Shown here one piece after another: positions 1-8,181 of a stretch of DNA of 64,000 nucleotides. Position 1 is the first letter of the stretch; each line of letters opens with the position of its first letter. The notes beneath the pieces are model-generated. The model saw nothing but the letters and a program-made list of their open reading frames with translations, was not told the origin of the DNA and did no database searches. Both the position numbers and the translations under genes were made by a program. The DNA comes from DAIMZI01 sp036734025. GTDB taxonomy: Bacteria; Pseudomonadota; Alphaproteobacteria; Rhizobiales; Rhodomicrobiaceae. The stretch spans positions 1 through 64,000 of the forward strand of contig DAIMZI010000011.1 of assembly GCA_036734025.1 (NCBI GenBank), in the 5' to 3' direction.

Positions 1-1
1 C

Positions 2-724
2 TACACCTGCTCGACCGCCGCGCGGCAGGGCAAGACCGGCTGCAAGGGCCGCACGCTCCGGATGGACCGGCTCGACCATCTGGTGGCCGAGCATCTGGAA
101 AAGCGGCTCCTCGAGCCGGAACGACTGCGAGACCTGCTCGCGATCCATCTCGACCGCCGCGAGGAGCGGGACGAACGCCGGCGCGCGCATGCGGCGGAAT
201 TGGTCAACCGCGCCGCCGCCGCAGAGGCCCGATTGAAGCGGCTCTATGACGCCATCGAGAGCGGCGTCGCCGATCTGGACGATCCGTCGCTCAGGACGCG
301 CATCGAGGAATTGAAGGCGACGCGGGACCAAGCGCGTATCGACGCGGAACGCGCACGCGCCGCGATCGAGAGCGCGGGTCAGGCGATTACGCCCGACCAG
401 ATCGCCCGTTTCGCGGCCGTCGCCCGCCGACGCATGCGTGGAAAGGACGGCGGATTTCGGCGGGATCATCTGCGGGCTCTGGCCCAGCGGGTCGAGGTCG
501 CCGAGCGCGAGGTTCGGATCATGGGCTCGCGAAACGAGCTCTTGAGGGTTCTGGCTTCCGCAAATGGCGTAGGAACGGCGGCGAACGGCGTTCGCACTTA
601 TGTTCCAGAGTGGCGGAGAGGATGGGATTCGAACCCACGATACGCTTTTGGCGTATACTCCCTTAGCAGGGGAGCGCCTTCGACCACTCGGCCACCTCTC
701 CGCGTTCAGAGATACAAGGCTTGA
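2..724 (+). CDS. Serine site-specific recombinase, C-terminal part (5' end outside the window)
   Basis: The open frame enters from the left edge, so only about 240 residues are visible. It begins in a recombinase zinc beta-ribbon: two cysteines about ten residues apart, the second in a GCKGR motif. A long charged coiled coil rich in Glu and Arg follows (roughly residues 30-130), as in large serine recombinases of phages and integrative elements. The catalytic N-terminal resolvase domain is off the window. The last 35 or so codons (about 604-724) are the antisense reading of a tRNA-Ser gene and give the typical GWDSNPR-like string. The C-terminus is therefore supplied by the insertion target. 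I infer an integrative element lying to the left of position 1. Confidence 0.85.
   Translation, partial: YTCSTAARQGKTGCKGRTLRMDRLDHLVAEHLEKRLLEPERLRDLLAIHLDRREERDERRRAHAAELVNRAAAAEARLKRLYDAIESGVADLDDPSLRTRIEELKATRDQARIDAERARAAIESAGQAITPDQIARFAAVARRRMRGKDGGFRRDHLRALAQRVEVAEREVRIMGSRNELLRVLASANGVGTAANGVRTYVPEWRRGWDSNPRYAFGVYSLSRGAPSTTRPPLRVQRYKA
611..701 (-). tRNA. tRNA-Ser (anticodon GCU)
   Basis: Read on the minus strand, the sequence folds as a class II tRNA. It has a 7-bp acceptor stem (GGAGAGG with CCTCTCC), the D-arm GGCCGAGTGG, an anticodon stem with loop CTGCTAA giving anticodon GCU, a long variable arm (ATACGC...GCGTAT) and a T-loop GGTTCGAATCC. The discriminator G is followed by an encoded CCA at 613-611. 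The length of 91 nt fits bacterial tRNA-Ser. The 3' end points into the recombinase frame, so this end is the probable attachment site of the element. Confidence 0.95.
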
Positions 725-944
725 GGTGCTTATTGCAAGCCCTACAAGGCGCAGCGGGCGAAAAGCCCTCCACCTGTGCGAGGCGACGTGCTGTTGGCCG
801 ACGGCGTAAGGCGCTTGCGTGTGTAGCCAGCAGGCCGCTTGAGCGAGCCTGACCAGCTCCGCCCAAGGCGGCGGGAAGATCACGGCGTCCGTCAAGCCGC
901 GCGATCGGCCCGCAGACCTGCCACCGCTTTGCAGCCTCGCGCGT

Positions 945-1664
945 CTAGCTGTTGGGCGCGCCGATAACCAGGCTCCAGAATGTCTTGAATTGGGTGTCAG
1001 GCTTGTTGATCACCGCAATTCCGACATGGGTGGCATCGGCGAGAAGGAGGTTCTTGTTATGCTCGGGGCTGAGTTTCCAGCCTCTGAGAACCTCACCGAA
1101 TGTCAACTGGCCGGTGCCGACATTCTCGGCGGCCAGGCGCGGCGTGAAGCCGGTGCGCCGGACGCGGTCCCAAGGGTCTGACCCGTCGGAGCCGAAATGC
1201 GATATGCGGTCGTGGTTGGCAAGATCGCTGGCGTGGATCGTGGCAGCCTCTGTAAGCTGGGGATCGAGGCTCAGTTCGCTCAGCCCGTTGCTCTTGCGAT
1301 AGTCGTTGATCATGCGCAGCGCGACATCTGCCTGAAAATCCGAAGCCGGCACCAGGCTTTCATCGGTGCTGGCCGCATCGGTCGTCGTGGTCATGCGCTC
1401 CCACAATGTGGCGATACGATCAGGCAGGGAGGTATCATCAGCGGGTTGCGGTTTGGCCTGGCGGGGAGGTTCGGACGTGTCCCCCGGCTCCACGAAAGTG
1501 CTCATCATTGGCCGGTTGACCGAGCAGCCTGCAATCATGATGGCGGCAACTGCCAAAATTCCAAGCGCACAAGCTCGCCGTGCAGCTATGCCGCGCGATC
1601 TGCCTCGTGCTGGTCGTCTGTCGCTTTGCCGAAAGGTCAAAGCCATGTCATGCATGCCCCACAT
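945..1664 (-). CDS. CAP/SCP-PR1-domain lipoprotein
   Basis: The 239-residue protein has an arginine-rich N-terminus, a hydrophobic segment (about 33-46) and a lipobox IAGC with Cys47, which predicts a lipoprotein. A Ser/Thr/Pro-rich linker follows. The C-terminal half (about 110-237) is a CAP domain, with MINDYRKSNGLSELSLDP, HASDLANHD, the ISHFGSDG segment, AAENVGTG and EHNKNLLL. Bacterial CAP proteins of this kind are extracytoplasmic and mostly of unknown function. ATGs at codons 4 and 7 are alternative starts; none has a convincing ribosome site. Its promoter should lie in 1665-1860. It is transcribed in the same direction as phaR but separated from it. Confidence 0.85.
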   Translation of the reverse strand: MWGMHDMALTFRQSDRRPARGRSRGIAARRACALGILAVAAIMIAGCSVNRPMMSTFVEPGDTSEPPRQAKPQPADDTSLPDRIATLWERMTTTTDAASTDESLVPASDFQADVALRMINDYRKSNGLSELSLDPQLTEAATIHASDLANHDRISHFGSDGSDPWDRVRRTGFTPRLAAENVGTGQLTFGEVLRGWKLSPEHNKNLLLADATHVGIAVINKPDTQFKTFWSLVIGAPNS

Positions 1665-1860
1665 GGACCGCTATCGGGAACGCGTTGATACTGAAACTTT
1701 CATGATTTGATAAGCCAACGTGCTTAACAAAAGATTGCGTTTCAGCAACATCCGATAATGTTGACAAAAAACATTTACGATATGGCCTGACTATGGCGCA
1801 TCGGATCTGCCGCAGAGGCGGCGTGATGTTATTTCCTGCGCCGTTGCCCAAATGCCATAT

Positions 1861-2568
1861 TCAGTTTGACTGATCCTCGCCGGGCTTGCCGGTCAGTTGC
1901 AGGCTCTCGTGGTGTGAGCCATTACCGGACACGAGCCGGTCGAGTCGCTTCTGCATCTGCTCCAGTTGCGCCTTGAGCGCGGCCACCTCACTGGCGGATG
2001 CAGCGATCTGTGCAGGCACCTGTCCTGTCTCGGCGCTGTCAATGCCGCTGCCGGCCTTCGGCGAGCCCTTGGCATCCGGCGCGAAAGGCTTGAACATGCT
2101 CATGGCCTGCTCGAATATCTCCATGTTCTTGCGGGCCTGCAGCTGCATGGCTTCGAACGCGGCCCCGCCGAATGGCGTGCTGCCCAACGTCTCGGCAAGC
2201 TGCTTGGTATATTTCTCCTGCTCCCGGGCCAGCGTGTTCATGCTGAACTCCAGATAGCTGGGCACCAGCCGTTCCATCGAATTGCCATAAAAGCGGATCA
2301 GCTGGCGTAGAAAGCTGATGGGTAGCAGATTCTGCCCCTTGCTCTCCTGTTCGACGATGATCTGGGTGAGCACCTGATGCGTCAGGTCCTCGCCCGTCTT
2401 GGCGTCGAACACAACGAAATCGCGCTCCGAGCGGACCATCTCGGCCAGCGTATCGAGCGTTACATAAGCGCTTGTGTCGGTATTGTAGAGCCGGCGGTTC
2501 GCATATTTCTTGATGATCGCCGGGTCTTTGTTGACCGGTGTTGGAGGCACGGTACTTTCCTGAGCCAC
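1861..2568 (-). CDS. phaR: Polyhydroxyalkanoate synthesis repressor PhaR
   Basis: PhaR senses PHB granules and represses phasin and PHA genes. The start is a GTG giving 235 residues. This is chosen because upstream residues are not PhaR-like and the conserved PHB/PHA accumulation N-domain begins soon after (KKYANRRLYNT at residues 20-30, then TLDTLAEMVRSERDFVVFDA). The second PHB_acc domain follows (LLPISFLRQLIRFYG, then SYLEFSMNTL). The C-terminus is a Gln/Lys coiled coil that ends near a heptad-like AALKAQLEQMQKRLDRLV. It is divergent from phaA, the usual alphaproteobacterial layout, and the 272-bp gap presumably carries both promoters. Confidence 0.92.
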   Translation of the reverse strand: MAQESTVPPTPVNKDPAIIKKYANRRLYNTDTSAYVTLDTLAEMVRSERDFVVFDAKTGEDLTHQVLTQIIVEQESKGQNLLPISFLRQLIRFYGNSMERLVPSYLEFSMNTLAREQEKYTKQLAETLGSTPFGGAAFEAMQLQARKNMEIFEQAMSMFKPFAPDAKGSPKAGSGIDSAETGQVPAQIAASASEVAALKAQLEQMQKRLDRLVSGNGSHHESLQLTGKPGEDQSN

Positions 2569-2840
2569 GTCTGCATCTCGCTTGTCGCTGCACCCGAAAA
2601 ATTGCGGGATGGGTCGGCAGCCGTTAGAACCCGCTCCAATATTGCACTGCAGAAGCGCGCACACAAGTTTTGTGCACGGCAAGAGACGTTTGTTGTTTCT
2701 GGTGAAATGGCTGATACTGCGCTGACGCTTTCCGCTGGCCTGCCGATCCGGCCTTGGGGCGTCACAATGCGGGACCGTGGGACGGCCAACAGCAGCCGGG
2801 CGAGCGATCGCGTGATAAAGCGAAGGCGAGGAGGATTTTT

Positions 2841-4025
2841 ATGAGTAGCAGTGAAGCAATCGTCATCACCGGTGCGACGCGCACCCCCGTGGGTTCGTTC
2901 CTCGGTGCGTTGAGCGGGGTGCCCGCACATTATCTCGGTGAGACGGTGATCCGCGAAGCGTTGCAGCGCGCCAAGGTGGCGCCGGCCGATGTCTCCGAAG
3001 TGATCATGGGGCAGATCCTGACGGCGGCACAGGGCCAGAACCCGGCGCGCCAGGCATCTATCAATGCCGGCTTGCCCATCGAGACGCCGGCCTGGCTGAT
3101 CAATCAGGTGTGCGGATCGGGCCTGCGCACGGTTGCGCTCGGCTATCAGCAGATCAGGAACGGCGACGCCAGGATCGTGGTTGCGGGCGGACAGGAAAGC
3201 ATGAGCCAGTCCACCCATGCCGCGCCGCTGCGCCAGGGCCAGAAAATGGGTGATCTCGCCTTCATCGACACGATGATCAAGGACGGTCTCTGGGATGCCT
3301 TCAACGGCTATCACATGGGTGTGACGGCGGAAAATGTCGCCCGCCAATGGCAGGTCACGCGAGAGGAGCAGGATGCGTTTGCGGCGGCATCGCAGAACAA
3401 GGCCGAGGCCGCGCGCAAGGAAGGCCGTTTCAAGGACGAGATCGTTTCGGTGACGATCACGACGCGCAAGGGCGACAGTCTGGTCTCGGAGGACGAGTAT
3501 ATCCGCGAGGGCGTGACGGCGGAGAGCCTTGCGGGCCTGCGTCCGGCATTTGACAAGAGCGGCACGGTGACGGCCGGCAATGCCAGCGGCATCAATGATG
3601 GCGCGGCGGCTGTGGTGCTGATGAGCGCGGCGGAGGCCGAAGCGCGCGGCGCCGAACCGCTGGCGCGTATCGTGTCCTGGGCGCAGGCGGGCGTCGATCC
3701 GTCGATCATGGGCACAGGCCCGATCCCGGCATCCAAGATGGCGCTGGAAAAGGCCGGCTGGAGCGCCGATCAGCTCGATCTGATCGAGGCCAACGAGGCT
3801 TTTGCCGCCCAGGCCTGCGCCGTCAACAAGGGTGTTGGCTGGGATGTTGACAAGGTCAACGTCAATGGCGGCGCGATCGCGATCGGTCATCCGATCGGCG
3901 CTTCGGGCACGCGCATTCTGGTTACGCTGCTGCATGAGATGAAGCGGCGCAATGCCAAGCGCGGACTTGCGACCTTGTGCATCGGTGGCGGGATGGGTAT
4001 TGCGCTTTGCGTCGAGCGAGACTAG
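2841..4025 (+). CDS. phaA: Acetyl-CoA C-acetyltransferase (beta-ketothiolase) PhaA
   Basis: This enzyme condenses two acetyl-CoA to acetoacetyl-CoA, the first step of PHB synthesis. The ATG at 2841 sits after a strong GGAGGA ribosome site and gives 394 residues, the normal thiolase length. The nucleophilic Cys91 is in NQVCGSG, the activating His350 in GHPIGASG, and Cys380 in CIGGGMG. Other family signatures are ATRTPVGSF near the N-terminus and EANEAFAAQ. It is followed 137 bp later by phaB in the same direction and is divergent from phaR, so PhaR is its likely repressor. Confidence 0.97.
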   Translation: MSSSEAIVITGATRTPVGSFLGALSGVPAHYLGETVIREALQRAKVAPADVSEVIMGQILTAAQGQNPARQASINAGLPIETPAWLINQVCGSGLRTVALGYQQIRNGDARIVVAGGQESMSQSTHAAPLRQGQKMGDLAFIDTMIKDGLWDAFNGYHMGVTAENVARQWQVTREEQDAFAAASQNKAEAARKEGRFKDEIVSVTITTRKGDSLVSEDEYIREGVTAESLAGLRPAFDKSGTVTAGNASGINDGAAAVVLMSAAEAEARGAEPLARIVSWAQAGVDPSIMGTGPIPASKMALEKAGWSADQLDLIEANEAFAAQACAVNKGVGWDVDKVNVNGGAIAIGHPIGASGTRILVTLLHEMKRRNAKRGLATLCIGGGMGIALCVERD

Positions 4026-4056
4026 CCCGAATCCAGGCGATCAGGCTAAAGTGCAG

Positions 4057-4096
4057 GTAAACCAGTAAACCAGTAAACCGGTAAACCGGCAATCCG
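4057..4096. repeat. 8-bp tandem repeat between phaA and phaB
   Basis: Four near-identical 8-bp units (GTAAACCA twice, GTAAACCG twice) are followed by one degenerate unit (GCAATCCG). The array lies in the phaA-phaB spacer, upstream of the phaB ribosome site. It has no obvious secondary-structure role and looks like a simple-sequence repeat that could vary in copy number. Confidence 0.85.
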
Positions 4097-4162
4097 GAGC
4101 GCGGTGCGAGCGGCGCTCCGGCGAAAGCTGGAAACGAAAATTTCGATGAGGAGGGATGAACC

Positions 4163-4888
4163 ATGGCGCGTGTAGCGGTGGTCACAGGAGGTACCAGGGG
4201 GATCGGACACGCCATTTCCGTCGCCCTCAAGGAAGCAGGATGTCAGGTCGTGGCCAACTATGGTGGCAACGATCAGGCGGCTGAAAAGTTCCGGCAGGAG
4301 ACCGGCATTGCGGTCCATAAATGGGATGTCGGCGATCATGCCGCCTGTGAAGCGGGCCTCGCCAGGGTCGAGCAGGACGTCGGCCCGGTAGACATCGTCG
4401 TCAACAATGCCGGCATCACGCGCGACGGCATGCTGCACAAGCTGAGCGCGGAACATTGGGATGAGGTCATCCGCGTCAATCTGGGCTCGATGTTCAACAT
4501 GACGCGCCCGGTGATCAACGGCATGCGTGATCGCGGCTGGGGCCGGATCATCAACATCTCGTCGATCAATGGCCAGAAGGGCCAGATGGGCCAGACCAAC
4601 TATTCCGCCGCCAAGGCCGGCGTTATCGGCTTCACCAAGGCGCTCGCCCAGGAAACCGCACGCAAGGGCATCACGGTGAATACGGTCGCGCCGGGCTATA
4701 TCGACACCGACATGGTTGCCGCCGTGCCAGAAGACGCGCTCAAGCAGATCATCGCACAGATCCCGGTTGGGCGGCTGGGGCAGGCCAGCGAGATCGCCCG
4801 GTGCGTGGTGTTCCTTGCCGGTGAGGACGCCGGCTTCATCACCGGCTCGACGATCACGGCAAACGGCGGCCAGTACATTACTGGCTAG
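4163..4888 (+). CDS. phaB: Acetoacetyl-CoA reductase PhaB
   Basis: PhaB is the NADPH-dependent short-chain dehydrogenase that reduces acetoacetyl-CoA to (R)-3-hydroxybutyryl-CoA for PHB synthase. The 241-residue length is typical. The Rossmann motif TGGTRGIGHAI is at about residues 8-18 and NNAG at 81-84. The catalytic Ser134, Tyr147 and Lys151 are in the SSINGQKG and YSAAK segments, and the PG motif is in NTVAPGYIDTDM. The start follows a GAGGAGG ribosome site. It is transcribed with phaA. No PHA synthase is in the window. Confidence 0.96.
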   Translation: MARVAVVTGGTRGIGHAISVALKEAGCQVVANYGGNDQAAEKFRQETGIAVHKWDVGDHAACEAGLARVEQDVGPVDIVVNNAGITRDGMLHKLSAEHWDEVIRVNLGSMFNMTRPVINGMRDRGWGRIINISSINGQKGQMGQTNYSAAKAGVIGFTKALAQETARKGITVNTVAPGYIDTDMVAAVPEDALKQIIAQIPVGRLGQASEIARCVVFLAGEDAGFITGSTITANGGQYITG

Positions 4889-4921
4889 AGCGCTTTCAGC
4901 ACTGGCTAGAGCACGTTCAGC
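4880..4921. repeat. 21-bp imperfect tandem duplication covering the phaB stop codon
   Basis: Two 21-bp units (4880-4900 and 4901-4921) begin ACTGGCTAGAGC and end TTCAGC. They differ at two positions. The first unit contains the last Thr-Gly-stop codons of phaB, so the end of the gene has been copied into the spacer. The second unit runs into the intergenic repeat that follows. Confidence 0.8.
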
Positions 4922-5012
4922 AAAGGTGGAAACCGGTCTTAAGCTGCAAAAGTGCGACGGGACCAGAACTCAGAGCGCGTTCACTGACGCCCTTTTTGGG
5001 AACGCGCTCTGG
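4906..5012 (+). repeat. Dispersed intergenic repeat, copy 1
   Basis: This element of about 107 bp starts CTAGAGCACGTTCAGCAAAG and contains GTGGAAACCGGTCTTAAG and AAGTGCGAC. It ends with the inverted pair AGAGCGCGTTCACTGA / GGGAACGCGCTCT, which can form a hairpin. Two further copies are at 29013-29120 and 40204-40310. Repeats with this GTGGGAACCGGTTTTGCG / AGTGCGAC core are common in Hyphomicrobiales intergenic DNA. It lies between the convergent phaB and RND permease genes and may also act as a terminator-like hairpin. Confidence 0.8.
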
Positions 5013-5076
5013 TGCGCTTGCGCCAATCCAACCATCATGACCGGGACTTTCAGCGGGGCGGCCGCCCGGTCGCACA

Positions 5077-8000
5077 TCACTCCGCCGGGCCGGGGGCCGC
5101 GCCTTGCTCTGCCGGGGCCTCGGCCTTTCCCACCACCGCATCGGCTTTGCTCGGTCCGGCCAGATAGGTGTAGACGACCGGGATGACGAACAGCGTGAAC
5201 AGGGTGCCGACCAGCAATCCGCCGACGATCACGATGCCGATATCGTGGCGTGCTGCCGCGCCGGCGCCCGAAGCCAGCGCAAGCGGCACGGCGCCGAACA
5301 CCATGGCGCCTGTGGTCATCAGGATGGGCCGCAGGCGCAATGTCGCCGATTGCAGGATCGCCTCTCTCAGGTCAGCGCCCTTGTCGCGCTGCTGATTGGC
5401 GAACTCGACAAGCAGGATGCCGTGCTTGGTGATGATGCCTATCAGGGTCACCAGCCCGACCTGGCTGTAGATATTCAGCGTTGCGCCAGTCAGGTAAAGC
5501 CCCAGCAGCCCACCGGTGATCGACAGCGGCACCGTCAGCATGATGATGAGCGGATCGCGGAAACTTTCGAACTGGGCGGCGAGCACCAGATAGATGAACG
5601 CCAGCGCGAGCACGAAGGTGACATAAATCTCGGCGCTCGATTCCCTGAATTCGCGGGACTGGCCGGCGTAGTCCACCTGAACGCTGGCCGGCACGACATC
5701 GCGCACGATCTGCTCAAGCTCGCCCAGCGCCTCGCCAAGTGTGGCTCCTGGTGCCAGCGTGGCGGTAAAGGTGGCCGAGCGCAACTGGTCAAAATGGTTC
5801 AGCTCCTTGGGCGATACGGTCTCCAGGAGCGACACGACATTTGAAAGCTGCACGATCTGCCCGGAGTTGGTTCGCACATAGATCTGCTCGAGATCAGCCG
5901 GGCTGACGCGGCCGGCATCCTCCACTTGCACGACCACATCATACTGCTTGCCGTCACGCTTGAAGCGGGTGACCTGGCGGCCGCCAAGCAGCGTCTCCAG
6001 CGTGCGCCCTAGGGTCTGCACATCAATACCGAGCGCGGCTATCTTGTCGCGGTCCACCTCGACCCTGATCTGCGGCTTGTTGAGGCGAAGATCGCTGTCG
6101 AGATTTTGCAGTGTGGTGCTGCCGCTCGCCCGCGACAGGATCTCATCGACGTAGCCGGAGAGCACCTCATAGGGCTCTGACGTCATCACGATGAGCTGAA
6201 TCGGCTGGTCGCGCACGCTCTGGCCAAGCGGCGGCGGATTGACGGGGAACGCCAGGATGCCGGGGACGGCGAACATCTGCGGGCCAATCTCCTGGGCGAT
6301 TTCCTGCTGCGAGCGGGAGCGTTCCCCCCAGTCGGTGGTCTTCACGAAGGCGATGCCTGCGGTGGGCGTCGGAAAGCCGGTGACAACGAAATAGCGGTTC
6401 ACATCCTGCGTGCGGGCGAAAATCTCCTCAAGCTGTTTGGCATAGGCATCGGTATATTCCACGGTGGAGCCTTCAGGCGCGATGAAGATGCCGACGATCG
6501 TGCCCTGATCCTCAAACGGCGCGAGTTCGGACTTGAGCTGAGTGAACAGCAGCCCGCCGCCAACGGCGACGCCGGCGCCGATCAGCAGGATGAGCACGCG
6601 CGCGCGCAGCGCCAGCCCGAGCAGCACCCGGTAGCCGGCGATCATCGCGTTGATGGCGCCCTCGATGGTTCTGGCGATCAGCCCGCGCCGGTTCTCGCTT
6701 TCGGGCTTCAGCAGCCGTGAGCACATCATCGGCGAGAGCGTCAGTGCTATGAAGCCCGAGACCAGCACCGCGCCCGCCAGCGTCCAGGCAAATTCGGTGA
6801 AGAGCTGGCCGGTCTTGCCGGTCAGAAAGCCGATGGGGACATAGACCGCCGCCAGCGTCAGCGTCATCGCCACGATGGCGAAGCTGATTTCCCTGGCTCC
6901 GATGATCGCCGCAGTGAAGGGGTCCTTGCCTTCTTCGATATGGCGGTGAACATTCTCCAGCATCACGATCGCATCATCGACCACCAGGCCGATGGCGAGC
7001 ACGAAAGCGAGCAGCGTCAGCGTGTTGATGGTGAAGCCCGCCATCAGCATCAGTCCGAAAGCGCCGACCAGCGACAACGGGATCGTCATCAGCGGAATGA
7101 GCGTCGCACGGAAGGACTGAAGGAACAGCAGTATTATGAGCAGCACGAGCACCACCGCCTCGCCGATGGTGACATAGACATTCTTCAGCGACTCCGCGAT
7201 GAACACCGAACTGTCGTGCGCCACCTCGATGACCATGCCCTCCGGCGCAGACTGGGCGATGCGCGGCAGGGCGCCGCGTACCGCATTGGAGACGTCCAGC
7301 GGGTTGGCGGTCGCCTGCTTGATGATGCCGAGCGCGATCGCCGGCTCACCATTGAAGCGCACCACGACCCGGTTGTCTCGCGGCCCCAGTTCGGCGCGGC
7401 CTATATCGGCAAGGCGGACCAGATAGCCGTCAGCCTGTTTGACCACGAGTTGCTCGAACTGATCAGCCGTGCGCAGATCGGTCTCGGAAAGCACGGTGAA
7501 CTCGCGCAGCCGGCTCTCGATGCGCCCGGCAGGCACTTCGACATTTTGCGCGCGCAAGGCATCCTCGACATCCTGAGGCGTGAGCCGGTAAGCGGCGAGC
7601 CGCAGCGGATCGAGCCAGATGCGCATCGAGTAGCGCCGTTCGCCGAAGATGCGTACCTGGGCGACGCCAGGCAGGGTCTGCAACTGGTCCTTCACAAAGC
7701 GGTCGGCATAATCGGTGATTTCAAGCGATGTGCGTCTGTCGCTGGAAAACGCCAGATACAGGATCGGCTGCGCGTCGGCCTCGACCTTCTGGATGATCGG
7801 TTCTTCGATTTCATCGGGCAACTGGCCACGCACGCGGCTGGTGCGGTCGCGCACGTCTGCGGCGGCGCTGTCGGGGTCGCGGTTCAGGCGGAAATTGATC
7901 GTGATCTGGCTGGCTTGCTCACGGCTGATCGAGCTGATGAAGTCGATGCCTTCGATGCCCGCCAGCGAATCCTCAAGCACCTGAGTCACCTGGGATTCGA

Positions 8001-8175
8001 TGATTTCCGCGCTCGCGCCGCTGTAGGTGGTCTCGACCGTGACGACAGGCGGGTCGATGTTTGGATATTCGCGTATGTTCAGCCGCTGATAGGACACCAG
8101 CCCGAGCAGCAGGATCACCAGGCTCAGCACCGTGGTGAAGACCGGCCGGCGGATGCACAATTCTGAGAGGCTCAT
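5077..8175 (-). CDS. RND-family efflux pump inner-membrane permease
   Basis: This 1032-residue protein is an AcrB/MexB/MdtC-type proton-driven drug exporter. It has the standard two-fold layout: an N-terminal transmembrane helix (about 11-28), a large periplasmic porter domain, a helix bundle, a second porter domain and a final helix bundle. The transmembrane-4 proton-relay aspartates are seen in GLVVDDAIVMLENVHRHIEEG. It starts 6 nt after its adaptor gene ends, so the two are co-translated. No outer-membrane channel gene is adjacent, so it probably uses a TolC-like protein encoded elsewhere. The substrate cannot be told from sequence. Confidence 0.95.
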   Translation of the reverse strand: MSLSELCIRRPVFTTVLSLVILLLGLVSYQRLNIREYPNIDPPVVTVETTYSGASAEIIESQVTQVLEDSLAGIEGIDFISSISREQASQITINFRLNRDPDSAAADVRDRTSRVRGQLPDEIEEPIIQKVEADAQPILYLAFSSDRRTSLEITDYADRFVKDQLQTLPGVAQVRIFGERRYSMRIWLDPLRLAAYRLTPQDVEDALRAQNVEVPAGRIESRLREFTVLSETDLRTADQFEQLVVKQADGYLVRLADIGRAELGPRDNRVVVRFNGEPAIALGIIKQATANPLDVSNAVRGALPRIAQSAPEGMVIEVAHDSSVFIAESLKNVYVTIGEAVVLVLLIILLFLQSFRATLIPLMTIPLSLVGAFGLMLMAGFTINTLTLLAFVLAIGLVVDDAIVMLENVHRHIEEGKDPFTAAIIGAREISFAIVAMTLTLAAVYVPIGFLTGKTGQLFTEFAWTLAGAVLVSGFIALTLSPMMCSRLLKPESENRRGLIARTIEGAINAMIAGYRVLLGLALRARVLILLIGAGVAVGGGLLFTQLKSELAPFEDQGTIVGIFIAPEGSTVEYTDAYAKQLEEIFARTQDVNRYFVVTGFPTPTAGIAFVKTTDWGERSRSQQEIAQEIGPQMFAVPGILAFPVNPPPLGQSVRDQPIQLIVMTSEPYEVLSGYVDEILSRASGSTTLQNLDSDLRLNKPQIRVEVDRDKIAALGIDVQTLGRTLETLLGGRQVTRFKRDGKQYDVVVQVEDAGRVSPADLEQIYVRTNSGQIVQLSNVVSLLETVSPKELNHFDQLRSATFTATLAPGATLGEALGELEQIVRDVVPASVQVDYAGQSREFRESSAEIYVTFVLALAFIYLVLAAQFESFRDPLIIMLTVPLSITGGLLGLYLTGATLNIYSQVGLVTLIGIITKHGILLVEFANQQRDKGADLREAILQSATLRLRPILMTTGAMVFGAVPLALASGAGAAARHDIGIVIVGGLLVGTLFTLFVIPVVYTYLAGPSKADAVVGKAEAPAEQGAAPGPAE

Positions 8176-8181
8176 GCCGTG

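Noticed and set aside
2460..3935. A 491-codon minus-strand open frame opposite phaA
   Set aside because: It is the antisense of a clear thiolase gene, rich in Arg and His, with no domain; high GC produces such frames.
6940..8166. A 408-codon plus-strand frame opposite the RND permease
   Set aside because: It is His/Asp/Arg-rich antisense of a conserved transporter.
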